This document shows, one piece after another, positions 37,003 to 44,226 of a stretch of DNA of 53,154 bases (within the stretch, counting starts at the first letter, position 1; every line of letters starts with the position of its first letter). Under the pieces are notes generated by a model that was given only the letters and a program-made list of their open reading frames with translations, ran no database searches and had not been told where the DNA came from. The stretch is from an uncultured Bacillota bacterium (GTDB lineage: Bacteria; Bacillota; Clostridia; Christensenellales; Borkfalkiaceae), in the NCBI GenBank assembly GCA_949290895.1, contig CASETU010000020.1, forward strand, positions 1 to 53,154, in the 5' to 3' direction. Both the position numbers and the translations under genes were made by a program.

Positions 37003-37916
37003 TGGAAATATTGTATTATATTTTAACTGTATGCACGGCATTGTTTCTTTCGCTGGGGGCGCTTGGCAAAAAGTATAGTAATGCGTACTCCGCGAGAGAA
37101 AAATTTTTGAACATTTCCGCTTTTTCTTTGTTGGTGGCGATAATTATGTGGTTGATTTTTTCGTTTTCCTACGTAAAAATCAACATCACGGTATTTTTAT
37201 ATTCGGCGGTTTTCGCAGTCAATTTTATAATTTGCAGTTTTGCGCTGTACGCGGCTATGGAACAAGGCAGTTTGTCGGTAACGAATCTGATAAATTCGCT
37301 GAGCCTCGTCATTCCCACGCTTGCGGGCATAGTGTTTTGGAACGAAGAGTTCAACGCGTGGTTATTTTGCGCGGCTCTGGCGTTGATGATCGCATCGTTG
37401 TTGCTTATCTTACTGAAAAAAGAGCCGATTGCGGACGGAGGAGCGGAAAGTGCCGTAAAAACGGGAAAGGCAAAGTTGGTCTTTTTCAACGTCGTCGCTT
37501 TTATTACCAACGGATTGTCGAGCGTGATTCAGAAAAGCGAACAAATCGCCATGGACGGACAGGGCGTTTTTTCCATGACGGCTTTAAGTTTTTCGCTTGT
37601 TACCGTATTCGCTTTTTTAATCTATCTTATCTATTTTTTTATAGAAAAAGAAAATTCTTTTAAAAAAGACTTTATAACGCTTTATTTCAACAAAAAAAGC
37701 ATATTGCTGAATGCGGCGGGTGTCGGACTTGTTAATTTAGCCGTTACGTTTTTGGCAACGCGTGTTGCGGGCGTCTTTTTGTATCCGTGCGTGCTTGGCG
37801 GTTCGGTAATCGTCACAACGCTGTTTTCCGCTCTTTTGTTGAAAGAAAAAATACGTTTGCGCATGGCGGTCGGTGCAATGCTCGGCGTTGCCGCTATCGT
37901 AATGTTCAGCTTGTGA
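37002..37916 (+). CDS. DMT-superfamily (EamA-like) transporter 1
   Basis: 304 residues, about ten membrane segments arranged as two similar halves, as in EamA/DMT transporters. The end of the second half ('LYPCVLGGSVIVTTLFSALLLKEKI') is typical. No own ribosome site is visible; the start overlaps the previous stop as TAATG, so translation is probably coupled. Pairs with the next DMT gene, perhaps as a heterodimer that moves a sugar-derived product. Confidence 0.82.
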   Translation: MEILYYILTVCTALFLSLGALGKKYSNAYSAREKFLNISAFSLLVAIIMWLIFSFSYVKINITVFLYSAVFAVNFIICSFALYAAMEQGSLSVTNLINSLSLVIPTLAGIVFWNEEFNAWLFCAALALMIASLLLILLKKEPIADGGAESAVKTGKAKLVFFNVVAFITNGLSSVIQKSEQIAMDGQGVFSMTALSFSLVTVFAFLIYLIYFFIEKENSFKKDFITLYFNKKSILLNAAGVGLVNLAVTFLATRVAGVFLYPCVLGGSVIVTTLFSALLLKEKIRLRMAVGAMLGVAAIVMFSL

Positions 37917-37947
37917 TTTTTTGTCGGTTGTCGGGGGGGGGTGTTGT

Positions 37948-38847
37948 ATGACCGATTATATCTTTTTGTTTTCCGCCTGCGTTTGCATTGCAATGCAATT
38001 TACTTTCAATAAGTTTTACGAAAAAAAAGCGGTGGAAAAAGTTTGGCATCTTCTGTTTTTTCCGGTAATTACCGCTGTCTTTTCCGCGGTGCTTTTTTTC
38101 GCATTAAATAAGTTCGGGGTATCGTTCGGCGCGTTCAGCGTCGCGCTTGCGGCGCTGAACGGATTGATTTCCATTTTGTCTTTGCTTTGCGGGATTGCCG
38201 TTGTAAAACGCGGCAGCGTTTTGGTTTATACCGTTTTCATGATGCTCGGGGGAATGTTTCTTCCGTATTTATACGGAATGATTTTTCTCGGAGAGCCCGT
38301 AAAGGCAACCCGTATTATCGGAATATTGATCATGATTTTTTCGCTTTGGCTTTCCGTTGTTCCGGAATGGAAACAAAAAAAAGCGAGCAAAGATAAATTG
38401 TTTTATCTTTTGTGCATAGCCGTTTTCTTGCTGAACGGAAGCGTGAGCGTAATTTCCAAAGCGCATCAAATTCACCCGTCGGCGCTTCCCACGGGAGACT
38501 TTCTCGTTTGGAATTACTTTTTCCAGTTGCTGTTTGCCCTTATCTGTTTTGCGTTATATTTTATATGTCTAAAAGACGGGGCGAAAGAATTTGTACCGGA
38601 AAAAAGATATATAAAAAACGCGCTCTTGCTTGCGCTGGGATATTCCGTATTTTGCGGACTCGGATATTTTTTACAGTTGGTTGCGGCAAAAAATCTGGAC
38701 GCGTCGCTTTTGTATCCCGTAGTAACGGGCGGAACTATTTTTTTCACTACCGTTTCCGCACGGCTGTTTTTCAAAGAAAAAATCACGGCGATTATGATTG
38801 TCAACATGGCTTTCATTCTTGTTGCCATGATAGTTTTTATAATATAA
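37948..38847 (+). CDS. DMT-superfamily (EamA-like) transporter 2
   Basis: 299 residues from ATG 37948. An upstream in-frame TTG (37921) is rejected because the glycine-rich extension is not protein-like. About ten membrane segments; the ending ('LYPVVTGGTIFFTTVSARLFFKEKI') matches the partner gene. The region just upstream is a run of nine G (37933-37941) that must serve as, or overlap, the ribosome site; see findings. Last gene of the long operon, followed by a terminator. Confidence 0.82.
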   Translation: MTDYIFLFSACVCIAMQFTFNKFYEKKAVEKVWHLLFFPVITAVFSAVLFFALNKFGVSFGAFSVALAALNGLISILSLLCGIAVVKRGSVLVYTVFMMLGGMFLPYLYGMIFLGEPVKATRIIGILIMIFSLWLSVVPEWKQKKASKDKLFYLLCIAVFLLNGSVSVISKAHQIHPSALPTGDFLVWNYFFQLLFALICFALYFICLKDGAKEFVPEKRYIKNALLLALGYSVFCGLGYFLQLVAAKNLDASLLYPVVTGGTIFFTTVSARLFFKEKITAIMIVNMAFILVAMIVFII

Positions 38848-38967
38848 GCGTTTCGATATCGGGTATAATTTTTTTATTTGGGCGGTTCTTGCCGCCGCAG
38901 TCATCAAATCCAATAATTTCTTGTATCAAGCGGGTTATAAACTAACATCGTTGATATGCTTTTTTCC

Positions 38968-38999
38968 GTCGGGCAGTTTTTTTAACTGCTCGACTTTTT
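38968..38999 (+). terminator. Terminator of the 21-kb operon
   Basis: 11-bp stem with one G-U pair (38968-38978 and 38984-38994), T5 loop, then TTTTT. Confidence 0.85.
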
Positions 39000-39042
39000 G
39001 CTTGCTTTTTATATGGAAATAAATTATACTAAAAAAACGGGA

Positions 39043-39048
39043 TATAAT
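39043..39048 (+). promoter_or_regulatory. -10 box for the YwaF-like gene
   Basis: TATAAT lies 18 nt before the ATG at 39067. A weak -35 (TAAATT, 39020-39025) is at the right distance. Confidence 0.45.
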
Positions 39049-39066
39049 ATTTATAGGTGAGATGAA

Positions 39067-39831
39067 ATGTTTAAAATGCCTCATATTTTGTTTATCGTTG
39101 TTTCTTTGACGGTGTCCGTCGGCATGATGATCGGATTGTTTTTTGTAAAAAACCGCAAGGCGAAAGATGCGATTTTAAAATCCTTTGCGCTTGCAACGTT
39201 TATCATTCATATCAGCATTATGTGGGTGGACTTTCTTAAAAACGGAAAAGCGGAAGCGTATGACAATATCCTTTTCCCGATATATTTTTGCAATTTTATA
39301 ATGTATTTATTGCTGATATGCGCATTTATGCCGAATAAGGAAAGCCGCGTTTTCAAAGTATTTGCCACATTTGTCTCGTATGCGGGTGTTTTAGGTTCTG
39401 TTATAACCTTGGTGATAACGCCTTTTGAAATCCCTGCAACTTATGAGCGCGTGAAAAGCCTTGTCAGCCATGTGACGATGCTTTGGGGCTGTTTGTATTT
39501 ATTTGTGGGCGGATACGTAAAAATCGGCGTGTTCAATCTGATCCCGTATGTGATCGGGCTTGCCGGCTGCGGTATCGTCGGCGTCATCGTGAACGCTGTC
39601 TTTTTATGGGCAGGGCTGGGCGAAAGGAATGCGATGTATTTACAGCACCCGCCTGCTGAAGCGCCTATGCTGAGTTGCTGGGCGATATCGGGTTTGATGC
39701 TGCTTGTGATTTTCATTTTTGCCGCATTGTACGAATGTTTTGCTTACGGAAAGCAAAAAAGATTTTATAAAAGCGCTCAAATGATGTGGGAATATTTCCC
39801 TCAACCCGAAAAGAAAAACGAATCGCAATAA
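39067..39831 (+). CDS. YwaF/TP0381-type integral membrane protein
   Basis: 254 residues with about seven membrane segments. The pattern 'FPIYFCNFIMYLLLICAF' in the first half and the conserved His in 'VSHVTMLWGCLYL' fit the YwaF family of uncharacterised membrane proteins (TIGR02206 as I recall). AGGTGAG precedes the start. Single-gene unit ended by a strong terminator. Function unknown. Confidence 0.7.
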   Translation: MFKMPHILFIVVSLTVSVGMMIGLFFVKNRKAKDAILKSFALATFIIHISIMWVDFLKNGKAEAYDNILFPIYFCNFIMYLLLICAFMPNKESRVFKVFATFVSYAGVLGSVITLVITPFEIPATYERVKSLVSHVTMLWGCLYLFVGGYVKIGVFNLIPYVIGLAGCGIVGVIVNAVFLWAGLGERNAMYLQHPPAEAPMLSCWAISGLMLLVIFIFAALYECFAYGKQKRFYKSAQMMWEYFPQPEKKNESQ

Positions 39832-39841
39832 GGCGATTATG

Positions 39842-39880
39842 AAACCGACCGAGCTGTAAGTTCGGTCGGTTTTGTTTTTT
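39842..39880 (+). terminator. Terminator after the YwaF-like gene
   Basis: 11-bp perfect stem (39842-39852 and 39862-39872), 9-nt loop, followed by a T-rich tail. Confidence 0.9.
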
Positions 39881-39952
39881 TTAGGGTATAATTTTTTAAA
39901 AAAACGGATAAAACAATGTTGAAAAAATTTTAAAATTTTTTTGTAAAAACTC

Positions 39953-39980
39953 TTGACAAATCTTTTTAAAGTGTTATAAT
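39953..39980 (+). promoter_or_regulatory. Promoter of the Hsp20 gene
   Basis: TTGACA (39953-39958), 16-nt spacer and TATAAT (39975-39980) preceded by TG (39972-39973), i.e. an extended -10. Near consensus. Confidence 0.85.
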
Positions 39981-39981
39981 G

Positions 39982-40008
39982 TTAGCAGATAAAGCAAGAG
40001 AGTGCCAG
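39982..40008 (+). promoter_or_regulatory. Degenerate CIRCE-like element
   Basis: TTAGCAGAT, 9-nt spacer, GAGTGCCAG. Consensus CIRCE is TTAGCACTC-N9-GAGTGCTAA; 13 of 18 arm positions match with the exact spacer, and the element begins just after the -10. It could be a weak or decayed HrcA operator. Confidence 0.4.
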
Positions 40009-40063
40009 CAATTAAATAAAAAGATTGCTAAATCTTGCAATAAAATAAAAGGAGAATAAAATT

Positions 40064-40492
40064 ATGAGAAATTATATTATCAGAAGAAATAACAACAGGA
40101 CGGACGACTTTTTCGGTGACGTGTTCAACGACTTTTTCAAGCCGGTTTTTTACGATGAAAAGGCGGACGGCATGAAAACGGATATCAAGGAACTTGACAA
40201 CGCATACGAAATGGACGTGGAACTTCCCGGGTTCGATAAAAAGGACATCAACGTTTCCTATAACGACGGTTACGTAACGGTAAGCGCGAATAAGGAAGAA
40301 AAGGAAGAAAACGAAAAGGACGGCAAAAAATACGTCCGCAGAGAGAGGAGCTGCTCCTGCTCGAGAAGTTATTATGTCGGTGAAGTTCAGGAACAGGACA
40401 TCAAGGCGAAGTATGAAAACGGTCTTTTGACGGTAGTCATTCCCAAAGAACAGCCGAAGAAGATCGAAACGCATAACATCAGCATCGAATAA
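40064..40492 (+). CDS. Hsp20/alpha-crystallin small heat-shock protein
   Basis: 142 residues, normal for bacterial Hsp20. The N terminus has 'DDFFGDVFNDFF'. The alpha-crystallin domain covers about residues 38-130, with 'YEMDVELPGFDKKDINV' and the signature 'KYENGLLTVVIPK'. The C-terminal I-x-I motif is 'ISI'. GGAGAA precedes the start. ATP-independent holdase that forms oligomers and keeps unfolded proteins soluble. The leader carries a CIRCE-like element just after the promoter. Confidence 0.93.
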   Translation: MRNYIIRRNNNRTDDFFGDVFNDFFKPVFYDEKADGMKTDIKELDNAYEMDVELPGFDKKDINVSYNDGYVTVSANKEEKEENEKDGKKYVRRERSCSCSRSYYVGEVQEQDIKAKYENGLLTVVIPKEQPKKIETHNISIE

Positions 40493-40538
40493 AATATTGC
40501 TAATGCCACAACATATAAACCTCCTTATATACAACGCG

Positions 40539-40570
40539 GAAGCGGCGCAGAATGCGCCGCTTCTGTTATT
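40539..40570 (+). terminator. Terminator after the Hsp20 gene
   Basis: 11-bp GC-rich perfect stem (40539-40549 and 40553-40563), loop GAA, then a T-rich tail. Confidence 0.85.
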
Positions 40571-40592
40571 TTATAAAAGTGTGAAAAAACCG

Positions 40593-40621
40593 TTGCAGTA
40601 AGGCGATGTTTCGTGTATAAT
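40593..40621 (+). promoter_or_regulatory. Promoter of the MFS transporter gene
   Basis: TTGCAG (40593-40598), 17-nt spacer, TATAAT (40616-40621). Leader of about 67 nt. Confidence 0.75.
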
Positions 40622-40694
40622 GACACGGTAACGGCACAAAAAGCCGCGCGGAGAAATATAATAAAGTAAACGACTTTTATATACGGGAATTTAC

Positions 40695-41909
40695 ATGGGG
40701 ATAAAGATAAATTATAAACACACGCTTGCCGCCAGCTGTATCGGTTCGGTAACGCAGTCGATCGTAAACAATTTTGCGCCGTTGTTGTTTCTCACTTTTC
40801 AGTCAACTTACGGAATTTCGTTGGAAAAGATAACGCTGCTTGTGACCATCAATTTCGTGTTGCAGTTTTTCATCGACCTTGCGGCGGCGAAATTCATCGA
40901 TAAAATCGGCTATCGTGCGGGTATCGTTGCGGCGCATATTTGTACGGGCGTGGGGCTGGCATCGTTTTCGTTTCTGCCGGAAATCTTTGCCGATCCTTAC
41001 ATAGGTCTGCTTCTTTGCGTTACGCTTTGCGCGATAGGCGGGGGATTGGACGAAGTGCTCATCAGTCCTATCGTGGAAAGCTGTCCCACAAAGCGCAAGG
41101 CGGCGGTAATGAGTTTTTTGCACTCCTTTTACAGTTGGGGTTCGGCATTCGTCATCGTGATTTCTACGATTTTTTTTCTGATATTCGGCATCGAAAACTG
41201 GAAGTGGATGGCTTGTATCTGGGCGATATTGCCGCTTTTTGACGCGAATTATTGTCTATTCGTACCGATTTACAATACGCATGAGGAAAACAAAAAAGGC
41301 ATAAAGCTCAAACAGCTTTTCTCGATGAAGATTTTTTGGGTACTTGCGCTTTTGATGATGAGTTCGGGCGCTGCGGAACTTTCCATGAGTCAATGGGCTT
41401 CCGCATTTGCGGAAAGCGCGCTCGGCGTGGATAAGACGGTCGGCGATATCGCGGGACCGTGTATGTTTGCCGTGCTCATGGGGATCAGCCGCAGCGTTTA
41501 CGCAAAGTTCAGCGAAAAAATCGATTTGACGAAGTTTATGGTGTTCAGCGCGGTGTTGTGTATGGTTTCATACGTAACGGTAACGCTTTCGCCCAGCCCC
41601 GTACTGTCGCTCATTGCCTGCGGTGCGTGCGGATTTTCCGTGGGCATTATGTGGCCCGGTACGGTCAGTATCGCGGCGAAGAACGTCAAATGCGGCGGGA
41701 CTGCATTATTTGCCATGCTGGCGCTCTTCGGCGATGTAGGCGCAACGGCGGGGCCGACGATAGTCGGTTTTGCTTCGGGCGCGCTCGGGGACGATTTGCA
41801 AAAGGGGCTGATTTTCGGTATCGTGTTCCCCGTGCTGCTGCTCCTCGGTATCTTTTTGATACGCCGCATGAAAAAGAAAGCGTCAATGCCGCAGCTTTTG
41901 GAAAAATAA
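40695..41909 (+). CDS. Major facilitator superfamily transporter
   Basis: 404 residues with about twelve membrane segments, split by a central loop ('THEENKKGIKLKQLF'). The loop 2-3 region 'AAAKFIDKIGYRAG' resembles the MFS signature, and the second half has 'GFSVGIMWPGTVSIAA'. It looks like the fucose/sugar-permease-like branch of MFS, but the substrate cannot be told. Its ribosome site is weak (CGGGA at 40684-40688). Single-gene unit between two terminators. Confidence 0.82.
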   Translation: MGIKINYKHTLAASCIGSVTQSIVNNFAPLLFLTFQSTYGISLEKITLLVTINFVLQFFIDLAAAKFIDKIGYRAGIVAAHICTGVGLASFSFLPEIFADPYIGLLLCVTLCAIGGGLDEVLISPIVESCPTKRKAAVMSFLHSFYSWGSAFVIVISTIFFLIFGIENWKWMACIWAILPLFDANYCLFVPIYNTHEENKKGIKLKQLFSMKIFWVLALLMMSSGAAELSMSQWASAFAESALGVDKTVGDIAGPCMFAVLMGISRSVYAKFSEKIDLTKFMVFSAVLCMVSYVTVTLSPSPVLSLIACGACGFSVGIMWPGTVSIAAKNVKCGGTALFAMLALFGDVGATAGPTIVGFASGALGDDLQKGLIFGIVFPVLLLLGIFLIRRMKKKASMPQLLEK

Positions 41910-41932
41910 ATATTGTTTTGCAAAATATAAAA

Positions 41933-41970
41933 CGCGCCGCGCAAAGAATTTGCGCGGCGCGTAGTTTTTT
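41933..41970 (+). terminator. Terminator between the convergent MFS and Xre genes
   Basis: 13-bp GC-rich perfect stem (41933-41945 and 41949-41961), loop GAA, then a T-run on the + strand. Confidence 0.88.
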
Positions 41971-41999
41971 TGTATGTTGATAAGGCGGGGCGTGCGTGC

Positions 42000-42209
42000 T
42001 TAATCGAGGCAGAGGATATAATTTGCGTCGATATCCAAAACTTTGCAAAGGTTTGCCAAAGTGTCGAGCGCGGGCATTGCCCTGCCGGAAAGATATTTTC
42101 CGACGGTCGGCTGAGAAATATTCAATCGCCGGGCAATTTCCGTCTGCGTTAAACCGCTGTTTTTAATGCTTTCCGTAAGCCTTTCCCGAATCTGTTCAAG
42201 CGTTATCAT
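42000..42209 (-). CDS. Small Xre-family repressor
   Basis: 69 residues from the ATG at 42209, preceded on this strand by GGAGAG; longer in-frame starts exist but lack a ribosome site. Almost the whole protein is one HTH_3 (Cro/C1) domain: 'LTQTEIARRLNISQPTVGKYLSGRAMPALDTLANLCKVL'. The last residues ('DIDANYILCLD') are a short tail. Its divergent neighbour is the Cys-rich gene pair starting at 42417. Two perfect palindromes in between are candidate operators, so it probably represses itself and the pair. Confidence 0.85.
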   Translation of the reverse strand: MITLEQIRERLTESIKNSGLTQTEIARRLNISQPTVGKYLSGRAMPALDTLANLCKVLDIDANYILCLD

Positions 42210-42240
42210 AATTTTTCTCTCCGATTTATCATTTTTTTTC

Positions 42241-42246
42241 ATTATA
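42241..42246 (-). promoter_or_regulatory. -10 box of the Xre gene
   Basis: TATAAT on the minus strand, 31 nt before the ATG. The -35 is poor. The palindrome at 42275-42289 lies just upstream of the -35 position. Confidence 0.45.
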
Positions 42247-42274
42247 AAAGCATTGTTTATAAAATGCATGAAAA

Positions 42275-42289
42275 ATAGGCATTGCCTAT
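42275..42289. promoter_or_regulatory. Palindromic operator candidate 1
   Basis: ATAGGCA-T-TGCCTAT, perfect 7-bp arms, between the divergent Xre and Cys-rich genes. Size and symmetry suit a dimeric HTH repressor. Confidence 0.5.
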
Positions 42290-42336
42290 GGTGTTTTTAA
42301 GAATAAGCGAAACGGGTAGGAAAATAAAAAAATTAA

Positions 42337-42347
42337 ACCTGACAGGT
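42337..42347. promoter_or_regulatory. Palindromic operator candidate 2
   Basis: ACCTG-A-CAGGT, perfect 5-bp arms, 48 nt from the first palindrome. It is different in sequence, so it may bind another protein. Confidence 0.3.
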
Positions 42348-42416
42348 GTAAAGAAAGACGAAGAATATTTCGTTTTGCTAAAATGTACGTATAAAGCGTT
42401 TTAAGGAGGATAGCGT

Positions 42417-42683
42417 ATGGAAAACAATAGCGGAAAATGCGTTCGGTGTAAAAATCTGGACTTGTATTATACAAAGGGCGTAAAAAAATTTTCCAGGACG
42501 AAATTCGGGTGGTGCATTGTAAAATGTGCGACGGTAAAGACGGACGGCGGTTGCGAAAATTACTGCCCGATAAGAAGAAAGTACAAAATAAATCCGATGA
42601 TAAAGTACAGCATTAACGAAATATTGACGGAACTGTCGGAAATGCGCATGCTTTTGGAGGACGAAGTACGTGAATCGGAATAA
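42417..42683 (+). CDS. Small Cys-rich protein A, unknown family
   Basis: 88 residues with AGGAGG in front. Cysteines occur as C8-x2-C11, then 'GWCIVKC', 'GGCENYC', suggesting a zinc-binding fold in the first 50 residues. A helical tail ('NEILTELSEMRMLLEDEV') may form a coiled coil. The following gene overlaps by 14 nt and encodes a related protein with the same order K-C-x2-C-K ... C ... G-C-E-N ... helix. The role is unknown. Control by the divergent Xre repressor is likely. Confidence 0.65.
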   Translation: MENNSGKCVRCKNLDLYYTKGVKKFSRTKFGWCIVKCATVKTDGGCENYCPIRRKYKINPMIKYSINEILTELSEMRMLLEDEVRESE

Positions 42684-42903
42684 ATGCGACGGGTGTAAAT
42701 TTCACAAACACATTTATCGGCAATGTCGATACCGTTACTTTCGGGATTCTTTGTTTTATTGTGAGAAAAAGGAAGAACTGCTCGAAGAATTTTTCGGTTG
42801 TGAAAACCGTCAGACGGAGCGCAACGAATACGATTTTTCCGAAAAGCGGTTTGAGCAAGTGACAAACGACGTTTTGCGCATAGAAGAACTATTGAATATT
42901 TGA
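42670..42903 (+). CDS. Small Cys-rich protein B, paralog of A
   Basis: 77 residues from a GTG start at 42670; GGAGG (42656-42660) lies 9 nt upstream. Pattern 'KCDGCKFHKH', 'QCRYRYF', 'FYCEKKEE', 'GCENR', then a helical tail 'RFEQVTNDVLRIEELLN'. It shares spacing with the upstream protein and overlaps its 3' end by 14 nt in another frame, so translation is coupled. Probably a zinc-binding partner. Ended by a strong terminator. Confidence 0.65.
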   Translation: MNRNKCDGCKFHKHIYRQCRYRYFRDSLFYCEKKEELLEEFFGCENRQTERNEYDFSEKRFEQVTNDVLRIEELLNI

Positions 42904-42943
42904 ATTATGCGGCGCTTTCTTTTACGGAAAGCGCCGCATAATT
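42903..42943 (+). terminator. Terminator after the Cys-rich pair
   Basis: 17-bp perfect stem (42903-42919 and 42927-42943) with a 7-nt loop and a short T-tract. The stem starts at the stop codon. Confidence 0.82.
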
Positions 42944-42997
42944 TGGAATTTGCAAAAATAATCGACGCATATTTACTTATTTTTAACCTGCGGGCGG

Positions 42998-43003
42998 TAT
43001 AGT
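42998..43003 (+). promoter_or_regulatory. -10 box exactly 6 nt before an ATG (leaderless candidate)
   Basis: TATAGT followed by 6 nt and ATG 43010. No ribosome site is present. Expected transcript start coincides with the start codon. The -35 is weak. Confidence 0.45.
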
Positions 43004-43009
43004 GTTTGC

Positions 43010-43759
43010 ATGATGGAAAAGAAATTAAAGTTATCTGTTTATCTGGCAAGCGTTATATTGTATCTTCCTTGCGTCATTTACGGCATGGTGTGCTGGATCG
43101 GTTCTTTTGCGCCCGTTCAGGCGCAGGCGCCTTCCAAAATCGTAGCGGAAACCCTGCAGGGCATAGCCCTCGCTTTCGTTCCGCTTTTGCTCGAAAAAAT
43201 ATTCAGGATAGAAATTTCCTTCACTGCAAATCTCATGCTGTTTATTTTTTCTTTCAGCGCTATCTTTTTGGGGCAGTTCGTCGGGCTTTATTATTGCACT
43301 TCGTGGTGGGATAAAATCACGCACGTCATGTCCGCCGCCATGCTCTTTCTCTTCGGCACGGCGCTCGCGGGGGTGTTTTTCAAGGATAATCCCACAAAGA
43401 CGGGCGTGATCGTATTCGGATTTTTATTCGCGCTTGCCGCGGGCTTTTTGTGGGAGCTTGCGGAATTTACCATAGACAGCGTTTTCGGCAGCAATATGCA
43501 ATGCTTTATCCCCGAAAACGATTTGTGGAACGGCGGCAGCAGTTTCGATAACCTCAACGGCACGCTCGAGGAGATCGGTTCGTTTTTCCTCACGCCCGAA
43601 GGCTATCGCTATGCCCTTATGGATACCATGTTCGACGTCGTTGCCGATACCTGCGGCGCGGGCGCGGGGGCTGCGGTTCTTGCCTGTTTAAGCAAGGAAA
43701 AGTGTTTTTCCCTCTTTCACATGGTACATAAAAAACCCCGTAAAGAAAAGGCGGCTTAA
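43010..43759 (+). CDS. Integral membrane protein, possibly DUF2238/YjdF-like
   Basis: 249 residues with about six to seven membrane segments. The motif 'WWDKITHVMSAAMLFLFG' followed by 'GFLWELAEFTIDSVFG' and 'DTMFDVVADTCGAGAGA' recalls the YjdF/DUF2238 layout (Asp-x-x-x-His, Trp-Glu-x-x-Glu, Asp-x-x-x-Asp), though I am not certain. ATG 43013 is an alternative start. There is no Shine-Dalgarno sequence before either, and a -10 box ends 6 nt before ATG 43010. Function unknown. Confidence 0.75.
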   Translation: MMEKKLKLSVYLASVILYLPCVIYGMVCWIGSFAPVQAQAPSKIVAETLQGIALAFVPLLLEKIFRIEISFTANLMLFIFSFSAIFLGQFVGLYYCTSWWDKITHVMSAAMLFLFGTALAGVFFKDNPTKTGVIVFGFLFALAAGFLWELAEFTIDSVFGSNMQCFIPENDLWNGGSSFDNLNGTLEEIGSFFLTPEGYRYALMDTMFDVVADTCGAGAGAAVLACLSKEKCFSLFHMVHKKPRKEKAA

Positions 43760-43819
43760 AACCCGCTTTTTTTGTTTTGTTTAAAAGCGCGGCGGAAAAC
43801 TTTCGATATCGTTTATGAA

Positions 43820-43848
43820 AAAAAGCACGGAGTGATTCCGTGCTTTTT
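43820..43848. terminator. Bidirectional terminator between convergent genes
   Basis: 12-bp stem (43820-43831 and 43837-43848), 5-nt loop, with A and T runs on the two sides. It overlaps the stop codon of the Xre gene at 43847. Confidence 0.85.
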
Positions 43849-44152
43849 ATGGATTCAGCGTTTTTAAAAAGTTCAGCAGCGCTTCCCGCTGTTTGTCGGA
43901 AAGCTGTAAAATTTCCCTTAAAAGCGGCGCGCTCGCGGACAATTTCGCAATATCCGCAGCGGGAGGAGCGCCTCTGCCCAAAAGTTCGTCCGTCGTAACG
44001 CCCAACACGTCGGCAAGCTTGACGATGGTTTCGCAATCGGGCTCGCTCGTGCCGTTTTCCCAGTTGCTTACGTTCCTCTGTACGTTATCGATTTTCTCCG
44101 CAAGTTGCTTTTGCGTGAGTTGCGCTTCTTCGCGCAGTTCTTTCAATCTCAT
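43847..44152 (-). CDS. Xre-family transcriptional regulator
   Basis: 101 residues from the ATG at 44152, preceded by AGGAG on this strand. N-terminal Cro/C1 HTH ('MRLKELREEAQLTQKQLAEK', then 'RNVSNWENGTSEPDCETIVKLADVLGVTTDELL') and a short helical C-terminal part ('LREILQLSDKQREALLNFL'), perhaps for dimerisation. It diverges from the zinc-finger membrane gene at 44339. Repeats of ATTACTG flank that promoter, so it likely represses the pair. Its stop lies in the terminator shared with the convergent gene. Confidence 0.85.
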   Translation of the reverse strand: MRLKELREEAQLTQKQLAEKIDNVQRNVSNWENGTSEPDCETIVKLADVLGVTTDELLGRGAPPAADIAKLSASAPLLREILQLSDKQREALLNFLKTLNP

Positions 44153-44197
44153 AAATGCTCCTTTTTTAAAGAATAGCAAAAAAATTACTGAAAATAA

Positions 44198-44226
44198 TTG
44201 ACATAGAAATAAAATTACTATATAAT
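44198..44226 (+). promoter_or_regulatory. Consensus promoter of the zinc-finger membrane gene
   Basis: TTGACA (44198-44203), exactly 17 nt, TATAAT (44221-44226). ATTACTGAAAA (44184-44194) and its near-perfect inverted copy (44247-44257) flank it, and a third half-site (ATTACTA, 44214-44220) lies in the spacer. A long leader of about 105 nt follows. Confidence 0.85.

Larger units (their letters stand above)
38848..39066 (+). other. Intergenic gap with a terminator and -10 boxes
   Basis: 219 nt without a supportable gene. It holds TATAAT at 38864-38869 without a -35, a terminator at 38968-38999, and a second TATAAT at 39043-39048 that probably serves the YwaF-like gene. Confidence 0.5.
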
